NCBI RefSeq assembly: GCF_038957035.1
Contig: NZ_CP152412.1
Span: 8,118,501-8,182,500 of the forward strand
Direction: 5' to 3'
Length of the DNA: 64,000 bases
From: Bradyrhizobium sp. B097
Lineage (GTDB): Bacteria; Pseudomonadota; Alphaproteobacteria; Rhizobiales; Xanthobacteraceae
In this document: positions 18,696 to 27,800 of the stretch, piece after piece
How the letters are laid out: each line of letters begins with the position of its first letter
How positions within the stretch are numbered: the first letter of the stretch is position 1
Made by a program: the position numbers and the translations under genes
The notes under the pieces: generated by a model
Seen by the model: the letters and a program-made list of their open reading frames with translations, nothing else
What the model was told of the DNA's origin: nothing
Databases searched by the model: none

Positions 18696-19937
18696 TCAGG
18701 CCGCTGCGGACTGCGGAATTCGGTTGTTGTCGAAGAGTTCACCGGTTCTGAGCATGGCACAAGCAACGCCAATCAACCTGCTGCCGATAGACCGGAGCGC
18801 GCGAGCATGGGAATGCCCACGCTTGCGCAAGGCGGCATATCGATTGCGCGTTTGGAAGTCATGCAGCACCGCAACGCGCGCCCAATGATAGACAGCGGTC
18901 CTCAGACGGTGCGGGCAAGACTGCCTCATGACCACGACCATTTGCTTACCGCTGCGTCGTGTGACGGGCGCGACGCCCGATAATCCCCGAAGCGCCTGAG
19001 CGTCTCGGTGAACGATCGCATCACGCCCCTCGGACAGAAGTGCAGCGAGGACAATCGTTCCGATTCCAGGCATCGAGCGCAAGATCTGGGGATCGGCCTG
19101 GGGCGCGATACCTGTCGCTGACGGAAGCTCGGCCACCGCCGAACACAGGCGTTCGAGCTCCTTCATGGCTTGCTTCATCTGGTGCATCACCAACCGCAGA
19201 CGGCCCAAAATAAGCTGACAATGGGCCACGCAGGCCTCCGTAACGCCGGCGGCCACCGATATCGGTGTGCTGCGAAGATGGGTGAGCAGAGTGTCCGCAG
19301 TCCACCTCTTCACCCTGCTCTCCTTGAGGTGCCTTTCGATCGTCGACGCCCTCACCGTTCGTGCCCTTGCCGGTGTCGGGATCAGATCCCAGAGATCCAA
19401 AATCCACTGCTTCGACCAATCTTCTGCCAACTCAAGCATCTGTGGAAAATACCGCCACAGTTGATGACGAAAGCGGTTGGCCAGGCGATTGCGTTCGGCG
19501 GACAAATCTTCCGTCATGCGTGACCACTCGCGCAACTGAATGATCGTCGGATGTACCGGCTCCAGGAAACGATAGAAACGCCGATCCGTCCGCAGAGCAT
19601 CAGCGAGCACAAACGCATCGAGCCGATCATCTTTTGCGCCCGCTATCGTGAATCGATCTCGAAAGCGATCGAGCTGCTTTGGATTCAACGCATAAACGAG
19701 AAAGCCAGAATCCATTAGGCTTTCGACGACGGGTCCGTGCGGGACCTCAATGCCAATCGCGATACGACCTGGTTCGGCACCCGTCGTTTGCTGAACCCAG
19801 CCTGCCAGTTCAGCCAAACCTTCCCCGCTATGTCTAAATGAGCGATGGCCGAGCTTCGCTCCATGGGCATCCAAAGCGTAAGCGTAGTGCGTCGCCGATG
19901 CCCAATCGATGCCGACGTATGCAGCTATGTCTTCCAT
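18696..19937 (-). CDS. IS110 family transposase
   Basis: The start at 19937 gives MEDIAAYVGIDWASATHYAY with a GGAAGGGG ribosome site; an ATG three bases earlier is also possible. The 413-residue protein has the DEDD (RuvC-like) N-terminal domain, with GIDWA and KDDRLDAFVLADALR. The C-terminal transposase_20 domain includes LRSMPGIGTIVLAALLSEG, and the catalytic-serine-region segment reads LRGLSGVAPVTRRSGKQMV. The ORF appears intact. IS110 elements usually lack clear terminal repeats, and I could not fix the ends. It lies within the relic mobile region. Confidence 0.92.
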   Translation of the reverse strand: MEDIAAYVGIDWASATHYAYALDAHGAKLGHRSFRHSGEGLAELAGWVQQTTGAEPGRIAIGIEVPHGPVVESLMDSGFLVYALNPKQLDRFRDRFTIAGAKDDRLDAFVLADALRTDRRFYRFLEPVHPTIIQLREWSRMTEDLSAERNRLANRFRHQLWRYFPQMLELAEDWSKQWILDLWDLIPTPARARTVRASTIERHLKESRVKRWTADTLLTHLRSTPISVAAGVTEACVAHCQLILGRLRLVMHQMKQAMKELERLCSAVAELPSATGIAPQADPQILRSMPGIGTIVLAALLSEGRDAIVHRDAQALRGLSGVAPVTRRSGKQMVVVMRQSCPHRLRTAVYHWARVAVLHDFQTRNRYAALRKRGHSHARALRSIGSRLIGVACAMLRTGELFDNNRIPQSAAA

Positions 19938-20730
19938 CATTCCCCTTCCTTTCTGCGTGGTCGGGCAGCTGCGATCCTCGCCGGCCCTGTTCTGGCGCTC
20001 AAAGGCGCAACTCCCCACGGGGCGTCGACCGCAGCTAATCCGCCGGGGCACTCGTCCCCTCTAGGCGCTCACGGCGCAGGATCACCAGGTGGCTCCCGAC
20101 GAATCAGCCCGTAGGCCGACGATAGCCCCGTGAGGAGCATCCTGATTGGAACAGGGATCGCCCGCCCGATCAGGGCCGCTCAAAGAGCGGGTCTGCACAA
20201 GCGCGTGCTACGTCGTCCAAAATCGGCAGGTGAGAAAGCGCGGAAGACCGGGGAGACCGCTCGGGTCGGCGCCGGCCCAAGCCGGCGCTTCACCCTGGCG
20301 CGCGCGAGGGACGGAGTCCCTTAGCTCTCGACGATGAGGCAGCCGCCGACAGAGCAGTGATAGCGACGCGGTTATGCAATGACCGCGGGCACCGAGGCGA
20401 CTGCAGTCGCGAGACCGGTTAACAAGGCCCCCGAGCGCGGGACAGCGATAGCGACGCCGGCATGCAATGACGGCGGGGCCCGCGGGCGAGTGCCTCCGGC
20501 GAGCGACACATTATCTCTCTGTACTTGCGCGAGGGACCGTAGCCGTATGGCCGAGACGCTCCGCGGCGCGGTTCACGAGAGCCCGGTCCGCGACCAGCGG
20601 ATGCGCCCAACCCCAACGAGCCCACTTCCCGTCTGTCGCAGCGAACGATGCGCCGTTGTCTTAAGCCGAATTCTGTTTCACCATCGGCTTCTTCGCCGCT
20701 GAAATATCCGGCAATCCTTCCTGACTGGAG
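19938..20730. other. Non-coding accessory stretch with a short direct repeat
   Basis: No supported gene. It includes the leader of the IS110 transposase and the pair of 35-base repeats listed separately. Its mosaic look suits a junction of mobile-element remnants. Confidence 0.4.
20355..20477. repeat. Two copies of a 35-base imperfect direct repeat
   Basis: CAGTGATAGCGACGCGGTTA at 20355 (to 20389) and CAGCGATAGCGACGCCGGCA at 20443 (to 20477) match at about 30 of 35 positions, sharing GATAGCGACGC and ATGCAATGAC cores, 88 bases apart. The function is unknown; it could be a dispersed repeat family or part of an element end. Confidence 0.5.
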
Positions 20731-20832
20731 CAGAATAGCCCGGATCTCCGGATGCTCCTTAAGGTGACGGATCATATCGCCAAAATGGGTCCGACCCCTG
20801 AGCTTGGCAGTTTCGACGTCGCCGAACTCTTC
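20731..20832 (-). pseudogene. Fragment of a serine site-specific recombinase
   Basis: The minus strand encodes EEFGDVETAKLRGRTHFGDM followed by IRHLKEHPEIRAIL. This resembles the catalytic-domain stretch of large serine recombinases (VETAK-x-GR-x-x-FG-x-M-x-x-x-LK-x-HPE-x-RA-x-LVEKTDR). Upstream the frame meets a stop and downstream the similarity is lost after RAIL, so only about 34 codons survive. It supports a former integrative element here. Recognition is by motif memory only. Confidence 0.45.
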
Positions 20833-21034
20833 GGAATGTCGCGAGCGGAATCAAAAACCGAATCCGGTCCACATTGCAGGCGCATCGCGCTTTACCAGCG
20901 GACCAGACAGCCGCGAGCCCTCCAAAGACACGGCCTGCAGCGAAGATCGCTAAAGTTTTAGCATCCCTATTGAAATAGCTTGTAGTTGTGGTCGGTATAC
21001 AACTGACACCCACCTCAACTCACGGGCTACTACG

Positions 21035-23224
21035 ATGATTGATGCGATCGGAACTAACGGCGCTGCAGCAGTTACGCGTCGCCGATACCCGGGCCATGTT
21101 GGCTTGACGGTCGCTCAGCCTATCGCAAAGCATTTCGGCTTGCCCCAGCTGGCCACTGTCCTCGCCCTGAGCCTCGGAGTGCCAGGTCTGGCGGCCGCGG
21201 CGGAATGGGACGACTGCGGCACGCGACCGACCGATATGACCGAGCGCGCATGCACGCTGATACTGGATGATGCGACGCGCCCGGCCTCGGATCATGTCCG
21301 AGCCTATGTGAACCGCGCCCATGCGTTGTTGAACAATGCACAGGTGGACCGAGCCTTGTCGGACGCCGATGCTGCGTTGAAGATAGACCCCCGCTCGGCG
21401 CCAGCATTGCTCGAGCGAGGTCTCGCTCACGAGCGGAAAAAGGAGCTGGACGCTGCGCGACTGGATTTCGACGGCGCGATCGGCATCGATCCCAAGTTTG
21501 CCCGAGGCTACGTCTCGCGCGGCAATCTGAGCCTGGACCAGCGGAATTGGTCGGAAGCAGGGAAGGATTTCGAGGCGGCTCTGCACATCATGCAAAGTTC
21601 CGCTCCGGCACACGCCGGCCGGGGGAGGGTCTATCTCGAGACCGGCGAACTGGATAAGGCCCTCGCCGAGCTGAACACCGCTATCGCGATAAATGTCAAT
21701 TATTCCTATGCGTACTATTGGCGAGGGCAGATCTATCGGCGCATGGGTGACCTCGACCACGGCATCGCGGACTTTACCCGCGCAATCGCGCAGGGAAACA
21801 GAAAGGACGTTTCGAACCTTCTCGCGCGCGGTCGGCTTTATGTCGCGAAAGGTGACTACGAGAAGGCTCTCGCCGACTTCCATGCGGTTCTGGAGGTTGA
21901 TTCCAATAATGGAGAGGCGCGTCAGTCGATCCGATCGGCGGAAGCGATGCAATCGGAAATCGGCAGATCGCAAAGCAGGCCGCCGAGCGACCACGCCGCC
22001 AGTTCCGTCATCGACCTCAGGACGCCGGGCACCAGCGCGGCGGCAGATTCGAGCGTTCAAGACTTGACCGGCCAGGGCAAGCCTGCGGGGCTGAACCTGC
22101 CGGCTTTGATCGCCCAGGGAAAGCAACTGCTCGATCAGGGCAAATTTGGCGAGGCAAGCGACACGGCGAGCCGAGCTCTCGCGATAGATCCGCATAACAA
22201 AGCGGCCCTGATGTTGCGGGTCGTCGGCCAGATCGGTCTCAATCACGCGCCCGAGGCGCGGGCCGACCTGGACGAACTGCTCCGGATCAGTCCGAAAGAT
22301 GCGTTGGTTTTGTCCATGCATGGTTGGATCCTCGCTTCCATGAAACAGGTGGAAGCAGGAGTGCAGGACATCGACCAGGCGATCGCGCTTGATCCGCGGA
22401 TTCCTGCCGTTTACCTGTACCGCGGATTGGTCGAGCGCCAGCTTCACAAATATCCCGAGGCGCTGGCCGATTTCGATCGAGCAATCACCATCAATCCCAA
22501 AGACAGCTTCCTGTACTCGCAACGAGGGCAAACCCGTGTTGCGATGGGTGCCTTCGGTAAATCGCTGGTCGATTTCGATCAGGCACTGGTCCTGAATCAA
22601 CGGAATGAACAGGCTCGCGCGGCCAGAGGTCTTGCGTTGCTGATGCGGGGCAGTGCAGCGGAAGGAATTGCCGATCTTAATGCGGCGCTCGAACGCGATC
22701 CCAACAACCAAATCGCTCTCCTTGGGCGTGGAATAGCCATGCTCACGTCCGGCCAACCCGACAGGGCTATCATCGCTTTCAATCAGGTTGTCGCAAAGGC
22801 GCCCGACAACACCGGCGCCAGGCTGCTCCACGCAAGAGCGTTGCTGCAAATGAAGGACCTGAAGAATGCGATGGCGGACGTCGAGGCAGTATCGGCTGTC
22901 CGCGCCGACGATCCGGATCTGTTCATGGTCCGGGGACTGATTCTGCTCGACATGCACGATTACCAGAAGGCGCTGGTCGATTTCGACCAGGCGATCGGAA
23001 AGCGGGAATCCGCTGAGGGCTACATCGCGCGCGGCAGAGCCTATGAGGCCAGCAATGATCCCGCGAAGGCCGCTTCTGATTTCAGGCGCGCCTTGCAGTT
23101 TCCACCGAAGAACGTCTTCGACATCGCCGCACAGACGCTCATCAGGCAGAAGGTCGAGCAGCTTTCCAAGCGCGTTCCTTGTGGCACGTCGAACGTCTCA
23201 GATACCGCCGGCACCTGCCTTTGA
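21035..23224 (+). CDS. Exported tetratricopeptide-repeat protein
   Basis: A 729-residue protein. A hydrophobic segment at about 39-57 (ATVLALSLGVPGLAAAAEW) looks like a Sec signal ending in an AxA-type site, though it is preceded by an unusually long N-region. The rest consists of some 15 TPR units in two blocks (about 85-310 and 355-710), for example ALADFDRAITINPKDSFLYSQRG, separated by a Ser/Pro-rich linker near 320-345. TPR proteins of this kind are scaffolds; no enzymatic domain is visible. It is convergent with the minus-strand secretion locus and also faces a TPR-containing glycosyltransferase, so a role in envelope or surface assembly is possible but unproven. Confidence 0.8.
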   Translation: MIDAIGTNGAAAVTRRRYPGHVGLTVAQPIAKHFGLPQLATVLALSLGVPGLAAAAEWDDCGTRPTDMTERACTLILDDATRPASDHVRAYVNRAHALLNNAQVDRALSDADAALKIDPRSAPALLERGLAHERKKELDAARLDFDGAIGIDPKFARGYVSRGNLSLDQRNWSEAGKDFEAALHIMQSSAPAHAGRGRVYLETGELDKALAELNTAIAINVNYSYAYYWRGQIYRRMGDLDHGIADFTRAIAQGNRKDVSNLLARGRLYVAKGDYEKALADFHAVLEVDSNNGEARQSIRSAEAMQSEIGRSQSRPPSDHAASSVIDLRTPGTSAAADSSVQDLTGQGKPAGLNLPALIAQGKQLLDQGKFGEASDTASRALAIDPHNKAALMLRVVGQIGLNHAPEARADLDELLRISPKDALVLSMHGWILASMKQVEAGVQDIDQAIALDPRIPAVYLYRGLVERQLHKYPEALADFDRAITINPKDSFLYSQRGQTRVAMGAFGKSLVDFDQALVLNQRNEQARAARGLALLMRGSAAEGIADLNAALERDPNNQIALLGRGIAMLTSGQPDRAIIAFNQVVAKAPDNTGARLLHARALLQMKDLKNAMADVEAVSAVRADDPDLFMVRGLILLDMHDYQKALVDFDQAIGKRESAEGYIARGRAYEASNDPAKAASDFRRALQFPPKNVFDIAAQTLIRQKVEQLSKRVPCGTSNVSDTAGTCL

Positions 23225-23412
23225 GGCCGACCGGATAGGTGCTCTTTTCGGTCACGAAGACGCTACCCAAGAGTTTCCCGAAGGCAATGACAGATTCAGT
23301 TCGTGTCGCCGCGCTTCATCGGGTCGAGCTGATCGGCGCGGACAATCCATAATTCTCTATCTCACACCTCATTGAGGGACCGGTCGTCGATCACATCGGC
23401 ATTCAGTCAAGG

Positions 23413-24795
23413 CTAGAGCCTGGCAAGAGACATCAATTCGGCCGACACTTTGTCGAACACATGATCCCAATCACCTCCCGCCCTAGGCCTGAAGAGGCGC
23501 ATGGAAGGGTACCACGGACTATCGGTGCGGTGCGTTAGCCACAGCCAATGCGCGTTCCTGCCGAGGAGCACCCAGACCGGCTTACCGAGAGCGCCGGCCA
23601 AATGCGCAACCGCGCTATCGGTCATAACAACGAGATCGAGTTGCTCGATTGCGGCAGCAGTGTCAGCAAAGTCATTCAAATGAGGGCTGAGATCGATGAT
23701 CGGCCAACCCTGAGGAAGGGAATGAAGCTCGGCCGACGGCTCGCCCTTCTGAAGGCTATAGAGCTGGACACCCGGCAAAGCACAGGCTTGGAAGAAGCTG
23801 AGCAGAGGTTGCGCACGGCGGCGATTGTTTCCAAACGTCACACTTCCCGACCATACGATCCCGACCTTGAGAAGCCCAGCAGTTGCGGGAATGAGGGCCT
23901 TGAACCTGTCACGCCGGTCGAACGGCGCTGCAAGATACGTCCGATTGGGGATTGACGCCACGTCCTTTGTAAAGAAGCCCGGCAGGCTGCAGATATAACA
24001 GTGCAGGTCGGTTTGGGGTAAAGACGATCCCCGCGGAATGATGCGATCTGCCACTCCCAAATGCGCAATGAGGGATATGAGCTCCGGCCTGCACTCGATA
24101 ACAAGCTCACCACCAAGCGCCTTCACCTGCGCAAGATAACGGGCAACCCAGAGCATATCCCCGAAGCCCTGCTCGCAAATCAGTATGAGGCGCTTCCCAC
24201 CATATGGCTTGCCGTCCCATTCAGAACCCGGCAGTTTGCGCGCGGGGAGCTGACCCGTCACTTTGCGGATCTCATAATCGGGCCAGCCCTGCGCGTAGTT
24301 CCCGAGATGGAGATAACTGAGCCCGCGGTCCCAGCGAGCGGAATGATAAGCTTCATTCAATTTGAGCGCGTTGCTGAACGAAATCACCGCCTCGCTATGC
24401 TCTCCCGCCTCGGCAAACGAAGTCCCAAGATTGTGGTAGAGGAGTGGATCTCGTCCTTGCGAAAGCGCGATCGCCCGACGATGGCAATAGATTGCCGAGT
24501 TCAAGTGATTGAGCCGCGCGAGCGCGTTGCCGAGATTGGTCCATATGCCCGTTATGCTTCCATCGTAGGCGAGCGCTTCGCGATAACAGCAAACCGCGTC
24601 GAGATAGCGGTTCATCGCCGCAAACGTTACACCCCGTGCGTTCCTGAGCCGCACGTTGGAGGGGTCGCGCGTGATCGCATCACGCAATACGATCTCGGCT
24701 TCGGCAAATCGACTGGCATCGTGCAGGGTCGATGCCTCCGCAAAGGCCCATTGAGAATCGTTTGGATGGACGGTGACACCCTCGGCCGTATTCAT
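23413..24795 (-). CDS. TPR-glycosyltransferase fusion (GT9/GT41-like)
   Basis: A 460-residue protein. Residues about 10-175 are TPR units (RNARGVTFAAMNRYLDAVCC, LYHNLGTSFAEAGEHSEAVI). Residues about 200-460 are a GT-B-type glycosyltransferase domain with ICEQGFGDMLWVARY, LKVGIVWSGS, and the C-terminal motif LDLVVMTDSAVAHLAGALGKPVWVLLG, as in heptosyltransferase-like and O-GlcNAc-transferase-like bacterial proteins. It has no signal peptide, so it is cytoplasmic. It lies 89 bases after the 4137-residue secreted protein on the same strand, suggesting it may glycosylate that protein before export or act on surface polysaccharide. The specific acceptor and sugar are unknown. Confidence 0.82.
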   Translation of the reverse strand: MNTAEGVTVHPNDSQWAFAEASTLHDASRFAEAEIVLRDAITRDPSNVRLRNARGVTFAAMNRYLDAVCCYREALAYDGSITGIWTNLGNALARLNHLNSAIYCHRRAIALSQGRDPLLYHNLGTSFAEAGEHSEAVISFSNALKLNEAYHSARWDRGLSYLHLGNYAQGWPDYEIRKVTGQLPARKLPGSEWDGKPYGGKRLILICEQGFGDMLWVARYLAQVKALGGELVIECRPELISLIAHLGVADRIIPRGSSLPQTDLHCYICSLPGFFTKDVASIPNRTYLAAPFDRRDRFKALIPATAGLLKVGIVWSGSVTFGNNRRRAQPLLSFFQACALPGVQLYSLQKGEPSAELHSLPQGWPIIDLSPHLNDFADTAAAIEQLDLVVMTDSAVAHLAGALGKPVWVLLGRNAHWLWLTHRTDSPWYPSMRLFRPRAGGDWDHVFDKVSAELMSLARL

Positions 24796-24884
24796 GGCGG
24801 CGACATAGTTGCGCGATTGCTCCAGTGCTCAGTTCAGCAGAAACATCAAGCCCGACCCGGGGATCTCGAATGGCACGGCGCTCA

Positions 24885-27800
24885 TCAGTGCCAAGCTGCA
24901 CCAACCGCATTTTGGAGACTCGCATCGTTGGGAATGGTGGTGATGCTCGACGACGTCGGATCAAAGCCGGCATTGCTTGCGGAATAGGTCGCCATTGCCT
25001 GGACAAGCTGGGATATCTGGCTATCGATTTTCAATCCCGCGGCATTGATTTCCTGTAACTGGCTTGCGCCACCATTAAACCAGCCGGCGATGTTGACCTG
25101 AGTGTCGGTTCCCAGAAGATCGATCTTCAAATCGTTCCCGGATTGCTGGAACCACAGATTTTCGTCGGTAATCCCTCCAACAAAATCGAGTTCGTTCGTC
25201 GATCCCGGACTCGCGTTGGCATTGATCGTGGCCTGACCGGTGCTCGACGAAACGACGTAGGTGTTGTTTCCGTTGCCGCCGCCGCTTGTAGTCCCGCCAG
25301 TCGCCGATTCACTGCCGGGCCCCAAATCGAAGATGTTCGCTCCGTAGCTGCTGCCTTGCATCGACGCATTGCCAACACCGATCCAGGTGAAGGTTGGCGA
25401 TGTCCCTTGCCCGATGTCGATGCCGGAGCCATCGGCAAACCGGATTTGACTGATCCCGCTGGACACCGTGCCACCGTTGTCCGTCAGATCATGGTTCACG
25501 GTAATTGTGTCGCCGGGATCACCATCAATACCTATGACAAGATCACCACTGTTGTCGGTCTGCAGGTACACGTCGCTCGCCGATAGGCCGGACCCTATAT
25601 CGATCTCGCCGGTCCCACCGTCCAGATTGATAGCGGCCTGTCCCGAACCGGCGGCGTAGTTCACGATGTTGGTGCCGGCAACGGCCGGGGCGCTTGGGAA
25701 GTCGACGACTGCATGGCCGGCCGTGATGTCATAGACGTTCGATCCAAACCCGCTTCCCGTGAGCGTGTCCCACGACTGGTTCGCAAGCCAGGTGAAGGTC
25801 AACGGTCCGTTTTCACCGGGGCTCGAGCCGAGATACTCGACCGACCCGTCGCTGAAGCGCAGCTTGTTGATGCCGCTGGTGAAGGTCCCGTTGCCCTGCG
25901 CGACCAGGTCGCCATTGACCTGGATGGTGTCGCTGCTGCCGGCAACCCCGATCGTGAGGTCGCCGGAGCTGTCCGCCGTAAACACGAGGTTCGAGGCCGA
26001 GATGCCGGCACCGAAGTCGATCTCGCCGGTCCCGCCGTCCAGATTGATAGCCGCCTGTCCCGAACCCGCAGCGTAGTTCACGATGTTGGTGCCGGCAACG
26101 GCCGGGGCGCTGGGGAAGTTGACGGCCGCGCGGCCGGCCGTGATGTCATAGACGTTCGATCCGAACCCGCTTCCTGTGAGCGTGTCCCACGACTGGTTCG
26201 CAAGCCAGGTGAAGGTCAGCGGTCCGCTTCCGCCGGCGCTTGACCCGAGATATTCGACCGACCCGTCGCTGAAGCGCAGCTTGTTGATGCCGCTGGTGAA
26301 GGTCCCATTGCCCTGCGCGACCAGGTCGCCGTTGATCTGGATGGTGTCGCTGCTGCCGGCAACCCCGATCGTGAGGTCGCCGGAGCTGTCCGCCGCAAAC
26401 ACGAGATTCGAGGCCGAGATGCCCGCTCCGAAGTCGAGCTCGCCGGTCCCGCCGTCCAGGTTGATGGCCGCCTGTCCCGAACCCGCAGCGTAATTCACGA
26501 TGTTGGTGCCGGCAACGGCCGGGGCGCTTGGAAAGTTGACGGTCGCGCGGCCGGCCGTGATGTCATAGACGTTCGATCCGAACCCGCTTCCCGTGAGCGT
26601 GTCCCACGTCTGGTTCGCAAGCCAGGTGAAGGTCAACGGTCCGCTTCCGCCGGCGCTTGACCCGAGATATTCGACCGACCCGTCGCTGAAGCGCAGCTTG
26701 TTGATCCCGCTGGTGAAGGTCCCATTGCCCTGCGCGACCAGGTCGCCGTTGATCTGGATGGTGTCGCTGCTGCCGGCAACCCCGATCGTGAGGTCGCCGG
26801 AGCTGTCCGCCGCAAACACGAGATTCGAGGCCGAGATGCCCGCTCCGAAGTCGAGCTCGCCGGTCCCGCCGTCCAGATTGATGGCCGCCTGTCCCGAACC
26901 CGCAGCGTAGTTCACGACGTTGGTACCGGCAACGACCGGAGCGTTGGGAAAGTCGACGGTCGCGCGGCCGGCCGTGATGTCATAAACATTCGATCCAAAC
27001 CCGCTGCCCGTAAGCGTGTCCCACGTCTGGTTCGCAAGCCAGGTGTAGGTCAGCGGGTCGTCCAGGTTGATCGAGCTGCCGTCACTGAAGTTGAGCTGTG
27101 TGACACCACTGGAAATCGCGCCATTGCTGAAGCTCAGATCCTTGTGGATCGTGATCTTGTCGCTGCTGTTGCCAGCGAATGTGATCGTCAGGTCGCCCGT
27201 GCTGTCCTGAGCCTGGAAGAACAGGTCCTGTGCCGAGATCCCGCTGCCGAAGTCGATGACGGTTGTGCCACGGTTCAGCGGGACATCCAGCGCACCATCG
27301 CCCTTGCTATAGTTCACAATGTTGGTGCCGACGATGACGACATTTGAGCCGATTGTTGCACTATCCCATGTCGTGCCATCCGCGAACGTGATCGTTGCAA
27401 GCGAGGTCGTTTGGCTGCTGATGTTCAAGTCCCGCAGCAGCGTGATACTGTCACCCGTGTCGAGCAGCTTGATCGTAAGATCACCGGCTTGGTTGGCCTG
27501 CAGTACAACGTCCGATGGTGCGATTCCTTCCGCCATCTTTACCGTTCCACCGCCTGCAAGTGTCACGATGGCTTGCCCATCACCCTTGCCGAATTCGAAG
27601 ACATCGTTGGCGGTCGTAGCGGTTACCGTGTCGCCGCCAGCTCCCAGAATGAAAATGTTTGGACCGAAATTGCTCCCTACGAGGTTTGTATCGCCGGCCG
27701 TCCCGATCTCGGTGAAGGTCAGGGGCTGATTCAGGTCGATCGAAGATCCGTCGGCGAATTCGATCGCGCCAACAACACTGCCCGGACGGCTGGCAATATC

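Noticed and set aside
18161..18772. Upstream extension of the ParB-like protein
   Set aside because: The region has out-of-character composition, overlaps the IS110 transposase end, and a good ribosome site supports the start at 18160.
20133..20660. Several short frames in the intergenic stretch
   Set aside because: None has a ribosome site, a recognised motif or a plausible composition.
21020..22957. Long minus-strand frame opposite the TPR protein
   Set aside because: Mirror image of the TPR coding sequence; composition is typical of an antisense shadow and no domain is visible.
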